From the NCBI GenBank assembly GCA_030620095.1, contig JAUTXW010004705.1, forward strand, positions 461,001 through 525,000: a stretch of DNA of 64,000 nucleotides, given 5' to 3'. This DNA is from Kuschelorhynchus macadamiae (Eukaryota; Arthropoda; Insecta; Coleoptera; Curculionidae). The position numbers and the translations under genes are program-made. Each line of letters starts with the position of its first letter. Positions within the stretch are counted from its first letter, which is position 1. Below, piece by piece: positions 1-10,139 of this stretch. The notes under the pieces were generated by a model. That model was not told the origin of the DNA, ran no database searches, and was given only the letters and a program-made list of their open reading frames with translations.

Positions 1-305
1 AGGCCCTGTATAGTACTTCACAATGACGCTCCCTGTACAAAGTAATACGACAGACGGAGACAAACGGTCACTTTTGGCATACCCGAATAGCCCAAAGTCG
101 AACGGCATAAGTTAAAATTTTGATAAACCTTGTTCACTGGAATCAGTGCTGGCTCCCCTACTATAACTACATCGATGTGTTAATTTTGGAAAAATATGAG
201 TTCTCTAGTTTTTCAAATATTAATTGCAATATTATATATTTTTTGACACCCGGTATTTATTGACAGTTATTTTATAAACAATTTTACAAAATATATGAAA
301 AAAAA
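1..305. other. AT-rich stretch without a gene
   Basis: No coding sequence recognised. Positions 238-255 carry a 'TTTGACACCCGGTATTT' string resembling the ends of Tc1/mariner-like elements seen elsewhere in the window, so this is probably the 3' flank or terminal part of the transposon that follows. Confidence 0.4.
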
Positions 306-1410
306 CTAAGTCATTTTTGAGGTCGACGGCTGTGATTCTAATGGTTCGATTCCTTCTAAATCCTTGTCTTCCTCTGAAAATGATGAGGTTTCTTCGTCAC
401 TACTTGAAGATCCCAGTGTGATAACTAAAGCATCAATAACCGTTTAATATTTGCCAATTTTCGGTCGATATTGAGTCAATCGCTTCTAATGTTATTTTAT
501 TTAAGTCTTTAATTGAAAGTTCACCGGTGTTGCGCTCTCGAATATAGTTCAATAGAGTTGAGGTCGCACATGTATGGAGGCAGTCTTAAAGGTGTATGAC
601 CGAGGTTACGTAAAAGACCGTCAATTTTATTCTTTTTTTCTCTAGGCTTGTTGGTTGATATTACTTCATATAATCGATATTTTCTCCCATGTTGGATCAC
701 ATATAAGATTGTTCGATTTAAGCCACGATATCATATAAGCTTTTGTAGAGTATTTATTTGGCATTTTATCTTTTACGTGAGAATGATAAGACGCATTATC
801 CATTACCACGACTGATTTGGGAGAAATTTTAGGTAGAAGTTTCTGGAGTAACCACTTTTCAAAATTATCTCTATTCATCTGTCCATTATAGTCTCCAGTT
901 GTTAGTCCCGAGCAAAAAACTAAAGCAGCACCTGGAACAAATCCGGCTTCTGAACCAGCATCAACTATAATAAAGCGACTACTAGAGCGGATTCCCTGAA
1001 CAACACCTGTAACACTTTCACTTTGCCAGCATTTGTTCACTGTTATATCATTATCTATCCAGGTCTCGTCTAAATACACAATATTGCGTCCTTCTTAGAT
1101 ATTTCACCCGCCAGTGAAAAATATTTGGTCTCTCAATGAGCAATTTTCGTTTATTTTGGCACACAATGATAATCGGGCTCTTTTTTTACCAGGAGATTTT
1201 AGTAGTAGTAGAATTGCGATCATTATGTTCTCTTTGAATTTTTCTTACACTACTTTCCGAAACACCAGTGTAAAATGCAGCGTGTTCTGTTCGATTTTGA
1301 ATTGGAATAGTCAAACTATTATTTTCAGCTTCTTTAGTACAGGCCTCTATAACGCGCGCAATAACTTCACGTGCACCGCTTCGAATTATTTTTCCTCTTT
1401 TGCTCGCCAT
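306..1410 (-). pseudogene. IS630/Tc1-mariner-type DDE transposase, degraded
   Basis: Cut-and-paste transposase relic read on the minus strand. The start is placed at the ATG at 1410, giving MASKRGKIIRSGAR and then a helix-turn-helix-like part ending in TGVSESSVRKIQREH. After a frame-broken, partly deleted middle comes the catalytic domain with YLDETWID (first acidic residue), FEKWLLQKLLPKI, and VVMDNASYHS (second Asp). A further frame change gives LRLPPYMCDLNSIE (third acidic residue), and a serine/acidic tail ends at the stop at 306-308. Known insect relatives have this order of motifs in one continuous ORF, so at least two frameshifts and an internal loss make this copy inactive. Terminal inverted repeats were not identified. 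The superfamily is clear; the exact family is not. Confidence 0.8.
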
Positions 1411-1899
1411 CGTTACTTCGAAACAATAATTCAAATTCAACGCAACGCATTTATATAGAAAAGAAAACAAATGCTCGAAATGTATAGGGGCCACTGGAAA
1501 TAGCTAGAACCTTCTAGGCACATCCCAATTACAAGTGGACCAGTGCGAAATTTACTGAATCCTCGATTAATTTTCCGTACCGCTTAGCTGGCGCATTTTA
1601 TAGGTGAAGCGGCAAACTATTACAACAAATAAAATAACATAAAATTTATTTGCGCACACAAATTTCACTTTTCCGCTTGACCGCGCGCATATGAACCTTT
1701 ATTTTAAGGACCGCCCGGTTTTTGTTTCGTGTCTCGCACTTTAACAGATTTCTCTTGTGTTAGATGGTGGTGAGAATTTGCATTTAAGTATCCATGTGTA
1801 TGCGTCGATTTTCTATACACAGAATGTTCTAGATGTATATGCTCAAAGGATGGAAAATGGTAGCTCTGACAGAGAATGGCTATTGTACCGAAGATATTA
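1411..1899. other. no gene recognised
   Basis: Flank of the degraded transposase, with a locally GC-richer patch (CCGCGCGC near 1680). Possibly the element's 5' non-coding end; no matching inverted repeat was found. Confidence 0.3.
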
Positions 1900-2290
1900 C
1901 GCGGTCAATTAAAAGATATAGTAATCCAACTCCGCGAAAGGAAAACGATAAGGAGCCACCATTAAGTAGTGTTGCTCTTTCCTACATACATGCACAAACA
2001 AAATATGATGATTGCTTCGGCGGTCCAACATACGTACAATCTTCAATACACATAAGAAGATTCGACAATGCTTGTGATTCCCGAAAGATATTGTACCTTT
2101 TCAAACAGAAGGCGTATATACAATTTCTTGCTACTGTGGAGAAGTGTATGTGGAAGAAACAGGATGCTCAATATCAACTCGACTTAAAGAACATGAACGA
2201 TGTATTACAGAGAAACAAATTGTCCAATCTGCTGTAGCTGAACACCAGCATGCCACTGGCCATATTATTAATGTAAAGCCGTGAAAGCTT
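1900..2290 (+). pseudogene. Penelope-like element fragment with GIY-YIG domain
   Basis: C-terminal part of a Penelope-like retroelement (PLE). In the frame from about 2105 to the TGA at 2281 it reads VYTISCYCGEVYVEETGCSI, a decayed GIY-YIG endonuclease core, followed by TRLKEHERCI and SAVAEHQHATGHIIN, the standard follow-on of PLE endonucleases. The part upstream (1900-2080) is homologous, at nucleotide and translated level, to the PLE copy at 60540-60720, which reads GTTEKIGWL. Frame changes separate the two halves. Only about 390 bp remain, so this is a dead fragment. Confidence 0.75.
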
Positions 2291-2299
2291 CCGTTCTAT

Positions 2300-3227
2300 G
2301 TTAAATAATATTTCCTTACAGTACAAACAGTTATTTTCCGTTGCCTGGCAAGGAAATGTTGAAATTTTCTTTAAAAAAATGTTATCAAAAATGTTAGCAT
2401 TTCATAATGATTTTCGAAAAAAAGGGTTGGCGCATTGCTCTGAGTGCAATCAGTCGTTTAATATTTGCCAATTTTGACATTGGCAACTTCAAAGCCGAAG
2501 TATAAATAAGGAAAATGGCAGTTACAAACAACGCGCTTTTTAATCTGTTACATTATTCATATTCATCCTTCAGGTATTTTAAATTTTAACGTCAGTAACG
2601 TACAATTAACAGCGTCAGCAATTTAAACCAATGTTCACATAATTTGCTTTAATTTTAATCGGTTGTAGATGATCGAAGACGCTTGACCACGATCGATATG
2701 CATGACTGCAACTTTAAACGGAGTTAATAAATCCATGTGTCCACCAACACATTTCATCAATAACAAGCAGCTATCTGACTTAGGGATGTCAATTCTGAAG
2801 GATTTTTCTATCTACATGTAAATGCAAATAAAAGTTCCAAGTCTACAAATAAAAAAAAATACCACAGAAATATTAATGCATCTAAAGTTTCGTCTCCAAA
2901 CTTCGAACGTATTTTGTTATATAAAAACCCTGCGGATAAAAACATCTTTCAGGTTCCACGCTTTTGGACTGAAAAGTTATTAAAATCTCGAAGGCTTTTT
3001 CAAGATTACGGCCGCGATTACCACCATTTGTGCTTGGACCAATTTGTTCTATGGTCCAAACTTTTTTGTATTGACCTTTGCAATTTAACGCTTAAATGTT
3101 GATTTGAGGCGTCGTTCATAGCAATTTTCTTGACACTTATATATCCAAAACTAATTGACAGAATATATTACAAGTATATATATTTGAAATTAGAAAAAAA
3201 AAAGATTTTCAAGATTATGATTTAATA
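2300..3227. other. no gene recognised
   Basis: Mixed AT-rich sequence. A 20-base string (GTTTAATATTTGCCAATTTT, near 2456) also occurs inside the transposase relic near 441, so part of this stretch may be repeat-derived. A short open frame at 2914-3102 has no recognisable motif. Confidence 0.3.
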
Positions 3228-3710
3228 TACAGGGTGTTTCATTTAAAAAAACTGATAACCTGTCAAAATTTGACATTTCCAATAATACTTTCGCACTTAT
3301 GATATAATATTCTAAATCTTCATAAAAAACCCAACAGCTTTTGTATTTACGACATTTCCGCATCTATTTAAATAAAATCTCTAGGTGGGTGGAAAAATAT
3401 ACGGGAAAACCCTGTACCTTGATGTTTGATCAAAAATTGGAGTCAATCGGATAAGTAGTTTTTGAGCTATGCCGCGTATACAGGGAATGACAGACAGGGG
3501 CCGTAAAAAGCAAAGATCTGCAAAAATCTCGGATTCCATACTTCCTTCTTACGAAGGAAGTAAAAATAGTAATAAATCACTAAACCAATTGACTTTTTGC
3601 ACAAAACGAAAATGTGTAACGCGGATGACGGTTAAAAATTCTTGTTATTTTAAAAACGTTGACTATATTTTGCGAAATATACAGGGTGATAAATAAGATC
3701 AAATTAAACG
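3228..3710. repeat. cluster of Tc1/mariner-like element ends
   Basis: Two copies of a TATACAGGGTG terminus (about 3229 and 3681) and one TATACAGGGAATG (about 3477) occur within 480 bp. The inner sequence resembles 37080-37130 (both have a 'gagct.tgccg' string followed by 'caaaatctcgg'). This is probably a short non-autonomous element or several truncated ends. The boundaries are not clear. Confidence 0.45.
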
Positions 3711-3771
3711 GCAATTACTCAACGGTAGTTCTAAATTATAATAAAACATAAAATTAAAGTAACAAACTTAC

Positions 3772-4064
3772 TCCATGTCCTGGCCTTGTATCACAACAGA
3801 TGTTACGTTTTGCAAAACCAACAATAAACACTCCCTAGTTAGCGAAATTTGGCAACTGTGTAATATATTTCCTGAAGTGACCCTCCAGTACCTTTCGTTC
3901 AGTCTGAGCTCACTCGTGCTGATTTCGGATTTTAAGGAAATACCGTTACCGGTGAGGAATACGCTGAACCTCCCACCGCTACCGTTAACGCTGAGGTAGC
4001 CATCGTAGGAGGTTGTCTGATCACCCATGAATTGTTTTGGCAGGCTTATGGTGTCGGAGCTAAT
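3772..4064 (-). CDS. laminin subunit alpha, laminin IV (B) domain exon
   Basis: Most 3' laminin exon in the window: 293 bp, entering in phase 0 after an AG acceptor (4065-4066) and leaving with two bases of a codon before GTAAGT (3771-3766). The translation contains SLPKQFMGDQTTSYDGYLSV near its start, matching the laminin B consensus (LP-x-QFLGD-x-x-TSYGG-x-L). Near its end it has RECLLLVLQNVTSVVI, matching the 'RE-x-L-x-x-VL-x-NV' signature late in that domain. Laminin IV domains interrupt the rod of LE repeats in alpha and gamma chains of this secreted basement-membrane protein. The preceding exon ends in the half LE repeat that normally opens into this domain. Later laminin exons (rest of domain IV, further LE repeats, coiled coil, G domains) must lie left of the window or are unrecognised. 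Confidence 0.9.
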
Positions 4065-4066
4065 CT

Positions 4067-5190
4067 GAAAATGAAATTATGAAAATGTAGTTAAAATTTT
4101 CAAGAAACTACTGAAAATTTTACTAAGATGCTCAACAGGAATTTTTTCCCTTTTATAAAATTGACTAAATTTTTTTAAAAATAAACTTTTTCGGTTGAGG
4201 TTTCGAATTTTAAAATCTCGTCGTTTCCACGCTATTAGACAAAAACGATTTTTCAAAAAGCCTCTTTTTATGTTATACGGGGCTTCAATAAATTCAATTT
4301 CAAAAAGTTTGAGTGTTTAACATCTCAACAAAAAAAAAAAGGTTTAACAACCGAACACGCGAAAACAAATAATAACACACACATGTGTTAAGAAAATTAC
4401 GCACAGCATTATACAATATCGTAAAATCCACTTTGTTTGTAAATAGCAACCTTTTAAAATTGCTTATTCTGTTACTCTCTAATAAAAAAAATCATTTTTT
4501 GCATTAATGTTCTCAGAAATAAGGTTACTGTTATAATAATTAAGAATATATTTTTATTTATTTGTTATTTTTTGCTGTACATTCTAGTATTTTAGCCACG
4601 ATATTTGTAATAATTGTATTTTTACAAAAAGGAAAACTTAGATAGATTTATTTCTGTGTAAAGAATAATTTTATTTATATAAGTTTTAACTTAGATGTTT
4701 ATAGCGATTAATAGTCGGGATGGTAAAAGGACATATTACACAAAGTCTATATACAAACATGAACAGATGTAAATAAACACGCTTGAATACATCTAAATTT
4801 TCGAAACTTTTTTGGCAACCAGAAAGGGGTACTAAATACCATTTGAATTGGGTAATTTGTCATTTCATATACAATACGCAATACAATACAAAGTGCCTTT
4901 ATTTTCAAAAACAAGAGAAATTAGAAAAAAATGAAGTCATAAGATGAAGATGGCGACCTTCATACATGTATGCTCTTTCACTCAACCATCCATTTACTTA
5001 ATATTTATTTAATATTACCTAATTTTAAAACTATACGAATAACTAAAGACAACACTTATGAATAATTTAATAATATCAGATTGTGCATTGCAAATATATT
5101 TTAAATCGCTAGAAAGACTGAAAAGTTGGAGCCGACTTGATATGTAGGGGGAGGGAGTAGAATATTTTTACACTATTATATGAAAAGGAC
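4067..5190. other. laminin intron, AT-rich
   Basis: Non-coding, part of the intron between the laminin exons at 7579-7764 and 3772-4064. No element or RNA gene recognised. Confidence 0.5.
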
Positions 5191-5640
5191 ATTGGCGGCT
5201 CGTGGTGAATTATATTAGGAGGTCAATAACAAATTTAAAAATAGGCATACTTAAAATAAAAATAAATATCTTATCTTTAAATTCTCTTCAGTTCAGGTCT
5301 ACTCTTCGTTCTTTAGAATTGGAAAAATGCTGAATGACACGTTCGTTAAAATTGCACGCACATTCCTTTTATAAACGATTTCCCGATACTTGACATTGCT
5401 AAAGCGGATAGTCTATCTTGGCCCAACTCCTCAACAAAATTTATAATTCCTCGAAAAACCCCTGGATTTTCAGACAAAGCTGTTTCATCGTGACCGCGTA
5501 GTGCCAGCTCGAATGCCCCACAAAATTTTACACAATCTACAATTTTGTTTAAAATATAACGAGTCCTTACAAAACAACAAACAAACATATCAGTAAAATG
5601 ACTTAGAGACTTCACAACCACATATCCAGTTAGCTAAATC
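5191..5640 (-). pseudogene. hAT (ZMYM1-like) transposase N-terminal fragment
   Basis: Minus-strand frame reading ILNKIVDCVKFCGAFELALR followed by GHDETALSENPGVFRGIINF. This is the stretch that precedes the RNase H-like domain in the hAT transposases related to zinc-finger MYM-type protein 1. The nearby TTGGCGGCTCGTGGTGAA at about 5194 looks like a hAT end of the same family as the element ending at 16449 and 21124 (CAGTGGCG...). The C-terminal half of the protein is missing between 5346 and the end, so this is an internally deleted copy lying in a laminin intron. Confidence 0.7.
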
Positions 5641-5725
5641 GTACATACTTTTGCGAAAGCTTCGATGAACCTCTTTATTTTTGTCTTTACTAGTTTGTCG
5701 TATACTAAGTTCTGGCAAATTGCAC

Positions 5726-5950
5726 TTACCTTGAATTCGGTCATTTTGTCAAAATTAACTTCGTTAGCACTCTTTAGTTGTTTATTTTTTACACTACCGA
5801 CATTTTATTTCATCTACATTCACAACTCAAACATAGACCACCTTGAAATTGGTTATTTTTGCAAAATTAAGTTCGTAAGCACTTTTTAGTTGTTTATTTT
5901 TTTGGACTAGTCACTACCAGCATTTTACTTCCTGTATATTTCCAACCAAA
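5726..5950. repeat. two-copy tandem repeat, unit about 112 bp
   Basis: Two diverged direct copies start at about 5728 and 5840 (both 'accttgaa.t.ggt.attttt..caaaatta'), each followed by 'tttagttgtttatttttt' and 'cattttact/tttc'. Intronic. No coding potential. Confidence 0.6.
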
Positions 5951-6821
5951 AATCATAAAAATAAAAAAAATATATATTACAAAAAAACAGTATATAAATC
6001 AATTTTTGTCGATTAAAAACGTCCGAAACAATATCGAGTTAGAATATCGACCGCGCGACCTCTGAACAATTGAACTTCCGCATGCCGACGTGATGCCGCC
6101 ACCGATCGATCGAATTATGAGAAGACACGGCTGATGACCCAAATGGCGATTTCGTATTCCATTTGCTATCACGGTCGGCTGCCGCTCAGTAGCTGTGAAA
6201 TCTTCGGGTACTTTCGTCAAACTTTAAGGTAATCAGGCCAATTCGGACTGCCCAGCCTAGCTTAGTATAGCGTATTTTATTATGCCTAAGGAATGCAACG
6301 AGACCATTCGAACCACCGCGCGCGGCTAATAGTGTATAGCTGTTATTTCAACTATTACGGTCAAACGAATAATTTATTTTCTGAAATATTTCGTCGAAAC
6401 AATGCCATTTTAGACCTGGAATCACTATAGAGGAAAGAAAATTCAGTTGAACGACCATGAATGTCTTCTGGTTTCACCAATTTTAACAAAAATTATATGC
6501 GACGGCATTTGCGTCAAAAAGTGGTCAAAAAATGGTCGAAAATGGACAAATCTACTTCTATTTTATAATTCTAGATCTGATTTTTTCATTAAAAATTGGA
6601 ATTTAGCGCGCCGAACTATACATATTTCCCTAATTAAATTACATTGAAGCTAATAAATATCCCTTACAGCTTTAACATAGTATCGCAGCGGCGGAAGGCT
6701 TGCAAAGGCGACTGATGCATGAAATTGGTCGGAAATATTATCCTCTATGGTACCAATGGTTTGAAGGAATATTTGGATGAAGTAAAGTATAATGTGGATT
6801 TTTATTTTGGATATATTGATG
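5951..6821. other. laminin intron, no gene recognised
   Basis: A GC-richer block at 6050-6330 contains GCGTATTTTATTATGCCT near 6272, shared with about 11984, so it may belong to a dispersed repeat. No protein motif seen. Confidence 0.35.
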
Positions 6822-7200
6822 TCAAATTTGTTTCCATTTGCTAAAAGTGTTTTTCTTCAATTTTGAGGAAACTTGGTTCGGAATTATACTTCTGTCCAGA
6901 ATACTATTATCAGGGTTACAACTACTGGCTAAGCGATCTGCAGTGTTATTGCCTCTAATATTTAAATGAGATTTAACCCATAAAATTGAACTAAAATTTT
7001 TGCTATAAAACGGTAAACGAAAAATAGTCAATTTCTCTAGATCTGATTGGGAATAAATATAAATAAGAATATTATTATAAGCTTCTTGGGCTAAGACCCA
7101 TTTAATAGCATATAATATGGCAGTTGCTTCGGCATATAAAATAGAGTATTCATTATGTAATAAGAGGGACTGTTGTGTATTTAATTTTCGATAAGCTTTT
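6822..7200 (-). pseudogene. non-LTR retrotransposon RNase H fragment
   Basis: Minus-strand frame reads YSILYAEATAILYAIKWV, then YSQSDLEKL, then SILWVKSHLNIRGNNTADRL. These match successive parts of the RNase H domain that closes ORF2 of I/R1/Jockey-type non-LTR retrotransposons (E in the AEA.A stretch, D-SQS, and the late W-V.SH..I.GN..AD). The catalytic 'SDSQS' reads 'YSQS', so one Asp is lost. Truncated at both ends. Confidence 0.7.
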
Positions 7201-7578
7201 TTAATTACATTACATAGGTATGGGTCATGGCGACAGTTATGGATATGTATGTCGAGGTTAACAAATATTGCATTATATTACATTTCATATAATGTTTTGC
7301 ATTTAAAGAGTATAGAGTTAGGATAACCCCGTTGCATTCTTCATAGACAACTGCCAAGGTTGGAGAGTTTTTTTTTGCCAGTATCGAGTTCTATATCTAT
7401 ATACCTCTCTCTTTCTCCCTGTTTCATATTACTAAAAAATTGTAAATAATGTCGACAACAATCCGTTCTATTAATTTTTCCAAACTACTTACACTAATAA
7501 GAATAAGTATAATGTAAAAATCATTGATAAATAATAAGATAGTATATCTAAAACGAATTCATACAAAAATATCCTTAC

Positions 7579-7764
7579 TGGTTCATTGCTTTCAATGCCG
7601 TTTTCAAATTTCTCGTATCGAATCTTGTCCCAGTTGTATTTAGTGTCCACACATTGGTTGCTTCGGCCAAAACAGAAACACAGTTTGCAACCTCTCGGAT
7701 TTTCTTTAGAGAGACCAAAAGTGCCGTTTTTGCACATGTTGCATTTGGAACCCCGTACATTTTC
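7579..7764 (-). CDS. laminin subunit alpha, LE repeat exon before domain IV
   Basis: 186 bp, 62 codons, phase 0 at both ends, acceptor TTCCAG (7770-7765) and donor GTAAGGAT (from 7578 downwards). The product starts ENVRGSKCNMCKNGTFGLSK, then gives NPRGCKLCFCFGRSNQC. This is the last half LE repeat of the kind (C..C..GTFGL...NP.GC..C.CFG.S..C) that leads into a laminin IV domain in alpha and gamma chains. It follows the exon at 14208-14435 in frame ('...CNCK' then 'ENVRG...'). The distance from its last Cys to the LP of the next exon is about 31 residues, shorter than the roughly 60 I recall for vertebrate alpha chains, so a small intervening exon may have been missed. Confidence 0.9.
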
Positions 7765-7858
7765 CTGGAATAATAATAATAGTATTCAATAAGTAGATTA
7801 AAACTGCATTGATTTTTTCTTGCTTAATACTACAGTTTACCTTGAAACTCTATAATAA

Positions 7859-10136
7859 CACAGGGTAACAAAATGAAAACAAAACTTTGGTGCCGGAAAT
7901 CTAACATCTGATTTTAGATGTTTTTAATGTGCTGATTCCAAAAATGCCACCAGATTTTTTCTATCAGCTCTAGTTTTTGAGATACAGGTTACAGGTTAAT
8001 TGATCTTTTTTTCTGATAAAGGACAACAAATAAAGAGATAAATATGTACTTAATCGTCAAAATAGAAATTTCCCAGAATTTAACTGGAATGGATACCTGG
8101 AATTGACCCTGACCCAATGTTCCTATACTAGGAACTACTCAATACACTGCTCTTAATTACTTTTATACCTGTAATTGCCTATGACCCGATCCTTCTATAC
8201 CTGCTTGGCTGTACTCGATTTAGTGTATTACTGAGTTTTCCCAAGTAAAGTTGTGCTATCATTTTGTGTAAATTTTGGTCGTTTTGTAGTATCAAGACAC
8301 TAAACTGAAACAATGGCATCCACAAGCAGACGTACCTGTGTAAATCATCCCGATGTTTTGTGTTATGTGTGTGGCGAATACACTTTGAAAGAGAGAAGAA
8401 AAACGATTTCTGACTTTGTGCAAAAGAGCTTATCTTGCCTATTTTGGCGTTTATTTAGGAGATCAAGGTACATCTTGGGCCCCATATTTCATATGTAAAA
8501 CATGTGTTGAACATTTGCGACAGTGGACAACTGGAAAGAGGAAGTGCCTAAAGTTTGGTGTACCAATGGTTTGGAGAGAACCGCGAAACCATCATGACGA
8601 CTGCTATTTTTGTCTCGTTAATATTAAAGGCATAAATAGAAACAACAGACACAAATGTATATATCCTTATCTAGATTCTGCAAGAAGGCCTGTAGCGCAT
8701 TTGGAAGAAATACCCGTTCCATCATTCAGCAGTCTACCCGAACTGACAGAAGATGATACAGAAACATCAACGTCTGACGAAGTTCAAAGAATTCAATCAG
8801 AAAACGACAGCGAATTTAAATCAGATTTAGCAACTCCGCAGTGTTCCAATTAAGAAGAACTAAACGATTTTATAAGAGACCTAAATCTCTTAAAGGAATC
8901 CGCTAAATTACTTGCATCCAGATTAAAAGAAAAAAATCTATTTTGTCCAGGTACTAATATTACATTTTATCGTAAAAGAGATAAGGATCTGCTGCCTTTT
9001 TTCGCTCAGGAAAATGACTTGGTATTCTGTAACAGTTCAAAACGTAGTTTAAAATGTGTTCTTTTACATAACGGTAACAAATATGGCTCAATTCCTATTG
9101 GTCATTCTACAAGCATGAAGGAAGAATATGAAACAATTGCATTAGTTTTGAGAAAAATTAAATACGAAGAACATCAGTACGCAATTTGTTTTGATTTAAA
9201 AATGGTTAACTTCCTCCTTGGACAGCAGAGTGGTTATACAAAATATCCTTGTTTTTTCTGCCTTTGGGACAGCAGAGCTAAAAATGAGCACTGGGTTAAC
9301 AAAAATTGACCTTCAAGAGATGTCATGATTCAAGGAAAACAAAACGTGATCAACGAACCTTTGGTTTCAAGAGAAAAAATCTTACTTTTGCTCTTGCATA
9401 TCGAGCTAGGCCTAATGAAGCAATTTGTGAAGGCTTTAAATTTAATTTCCTGGCATTAGCACGGAAAAACTAAAAGCTGGTATATTTGATGGTCCTCAAA
9501 TAAGGCAACTTGTTAAAGATCCACAATTCACCACATCAATGAACGAGACTGAATCTAACGCTTGGTGTTTATTTGTTCAAATAGTACAAACTTTTCTTGG
9601 CAATCATAAAGCAGAGAACTACGTAGAATTATTGGAAACTATGCTTTCAAATTTTAATATTCTCGGTTGTAACATGAGTATAAAAGTTCACTACCTCCAC
9701 AGCCACCTAGATCGTTTTTCATAAAACTTAGGGAATTGTAGTGAAGAACAGGGGGAAAGATTCCATCAGGATATTAAAACTATGGAAGATCGTTATCAAG
9801 GACGATGGGATAGCCACATGATGGCGGACTACTGCTGGAGCCTTCGAGACTGCCCTAGTAAACTCCATTCTAGAAAATCGTATAAAAGAAAATTTGTATG
9901 TGATTAGTGACTAATGTAATTATGTAAATTAAGTTTTTGCAATAAATACTTAAATCCATGTGTCTTTGTTTTTTTAACTGGCAATAGTAATATTATATAT
10001 TATAACAGTTATAACGTAAAATATACACACAATTAAAAGAAAAAACTAGATCTGAGAACTTTTTTACATTCTGCATCCAAAAATTACCCAGGAACAGTTA
10101 AAAAATCGCAGGCACCAAAATGTGTGTTGCCCTGTG
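7859..10136 (+). mobile_element. unclassified TIR DNA transposon, 2.28 kb
   Basis: The left end CACAGGGTAACA...CTTTGGTGCC (7859-7894) and the right end, read inwards, CACAGGGCAACA...TTTTGGTGCC (10136 down to 10110) form imperfect terminal inverted repeats. The left arm carries about 12 extra bases before the shared TTTGGTGCC. The element is flanked by TAA on both sides (7856-7858, 10137-10139), consistent with a 3-bp target duplication. It contains the protein relic at 8313-9907 on the plus strand and an AATAAA at about 9941. It lies in the laminin intron between the exons at 14208 and 7579. Confidence 0.7.
8313..9907 (+). pseudogene. insect-repetitive Cys/His protein, probable transposase of the enclosing element
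   Basis: Starts at the ATG at 8313 (MASTSRRTC). Pieces in three frames join into one protein. An N-terminal CYVCGEYTL and CKTCVEHLRQW Cys pair lead to GVPMVWREPRNHHDDCYFC and ARRPVAHLEEIPVPSF. An acidic linker follows, then CNSSKRSLKCVLLHNGNKYG, CFDLKMVNFLLGQQSGY before YPCFFCLWDSRA, and finally EEQGERFHQDIK and DRYQGRWDSHMMADYCW near the end. I recognise this as a family present in many copies in insect genomes and usually left uncharacterised. The GQQSGY...CFFC block resembles the zinc-binding insertion seen in CACTA/KDZ-type DDE transposases; that link is inference. At least four breaks (about 8427, the stop at 8851, 9307, 9450) make this copy dead. Confidence 0.7.
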
Positions 10137-10139
10137 TAA

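Noticed and set aside
5999..6220. 73-codon minus-strand frame in a GC-richer patch
   Set aside because: No motif recognised and part of a patch that seems repetitive.
7575..7792. Frames in other phases over the laminin exon
   Set aside because: Only the frame with the LE cysteine pattern agrees with splice phases of the neighbouring exons.
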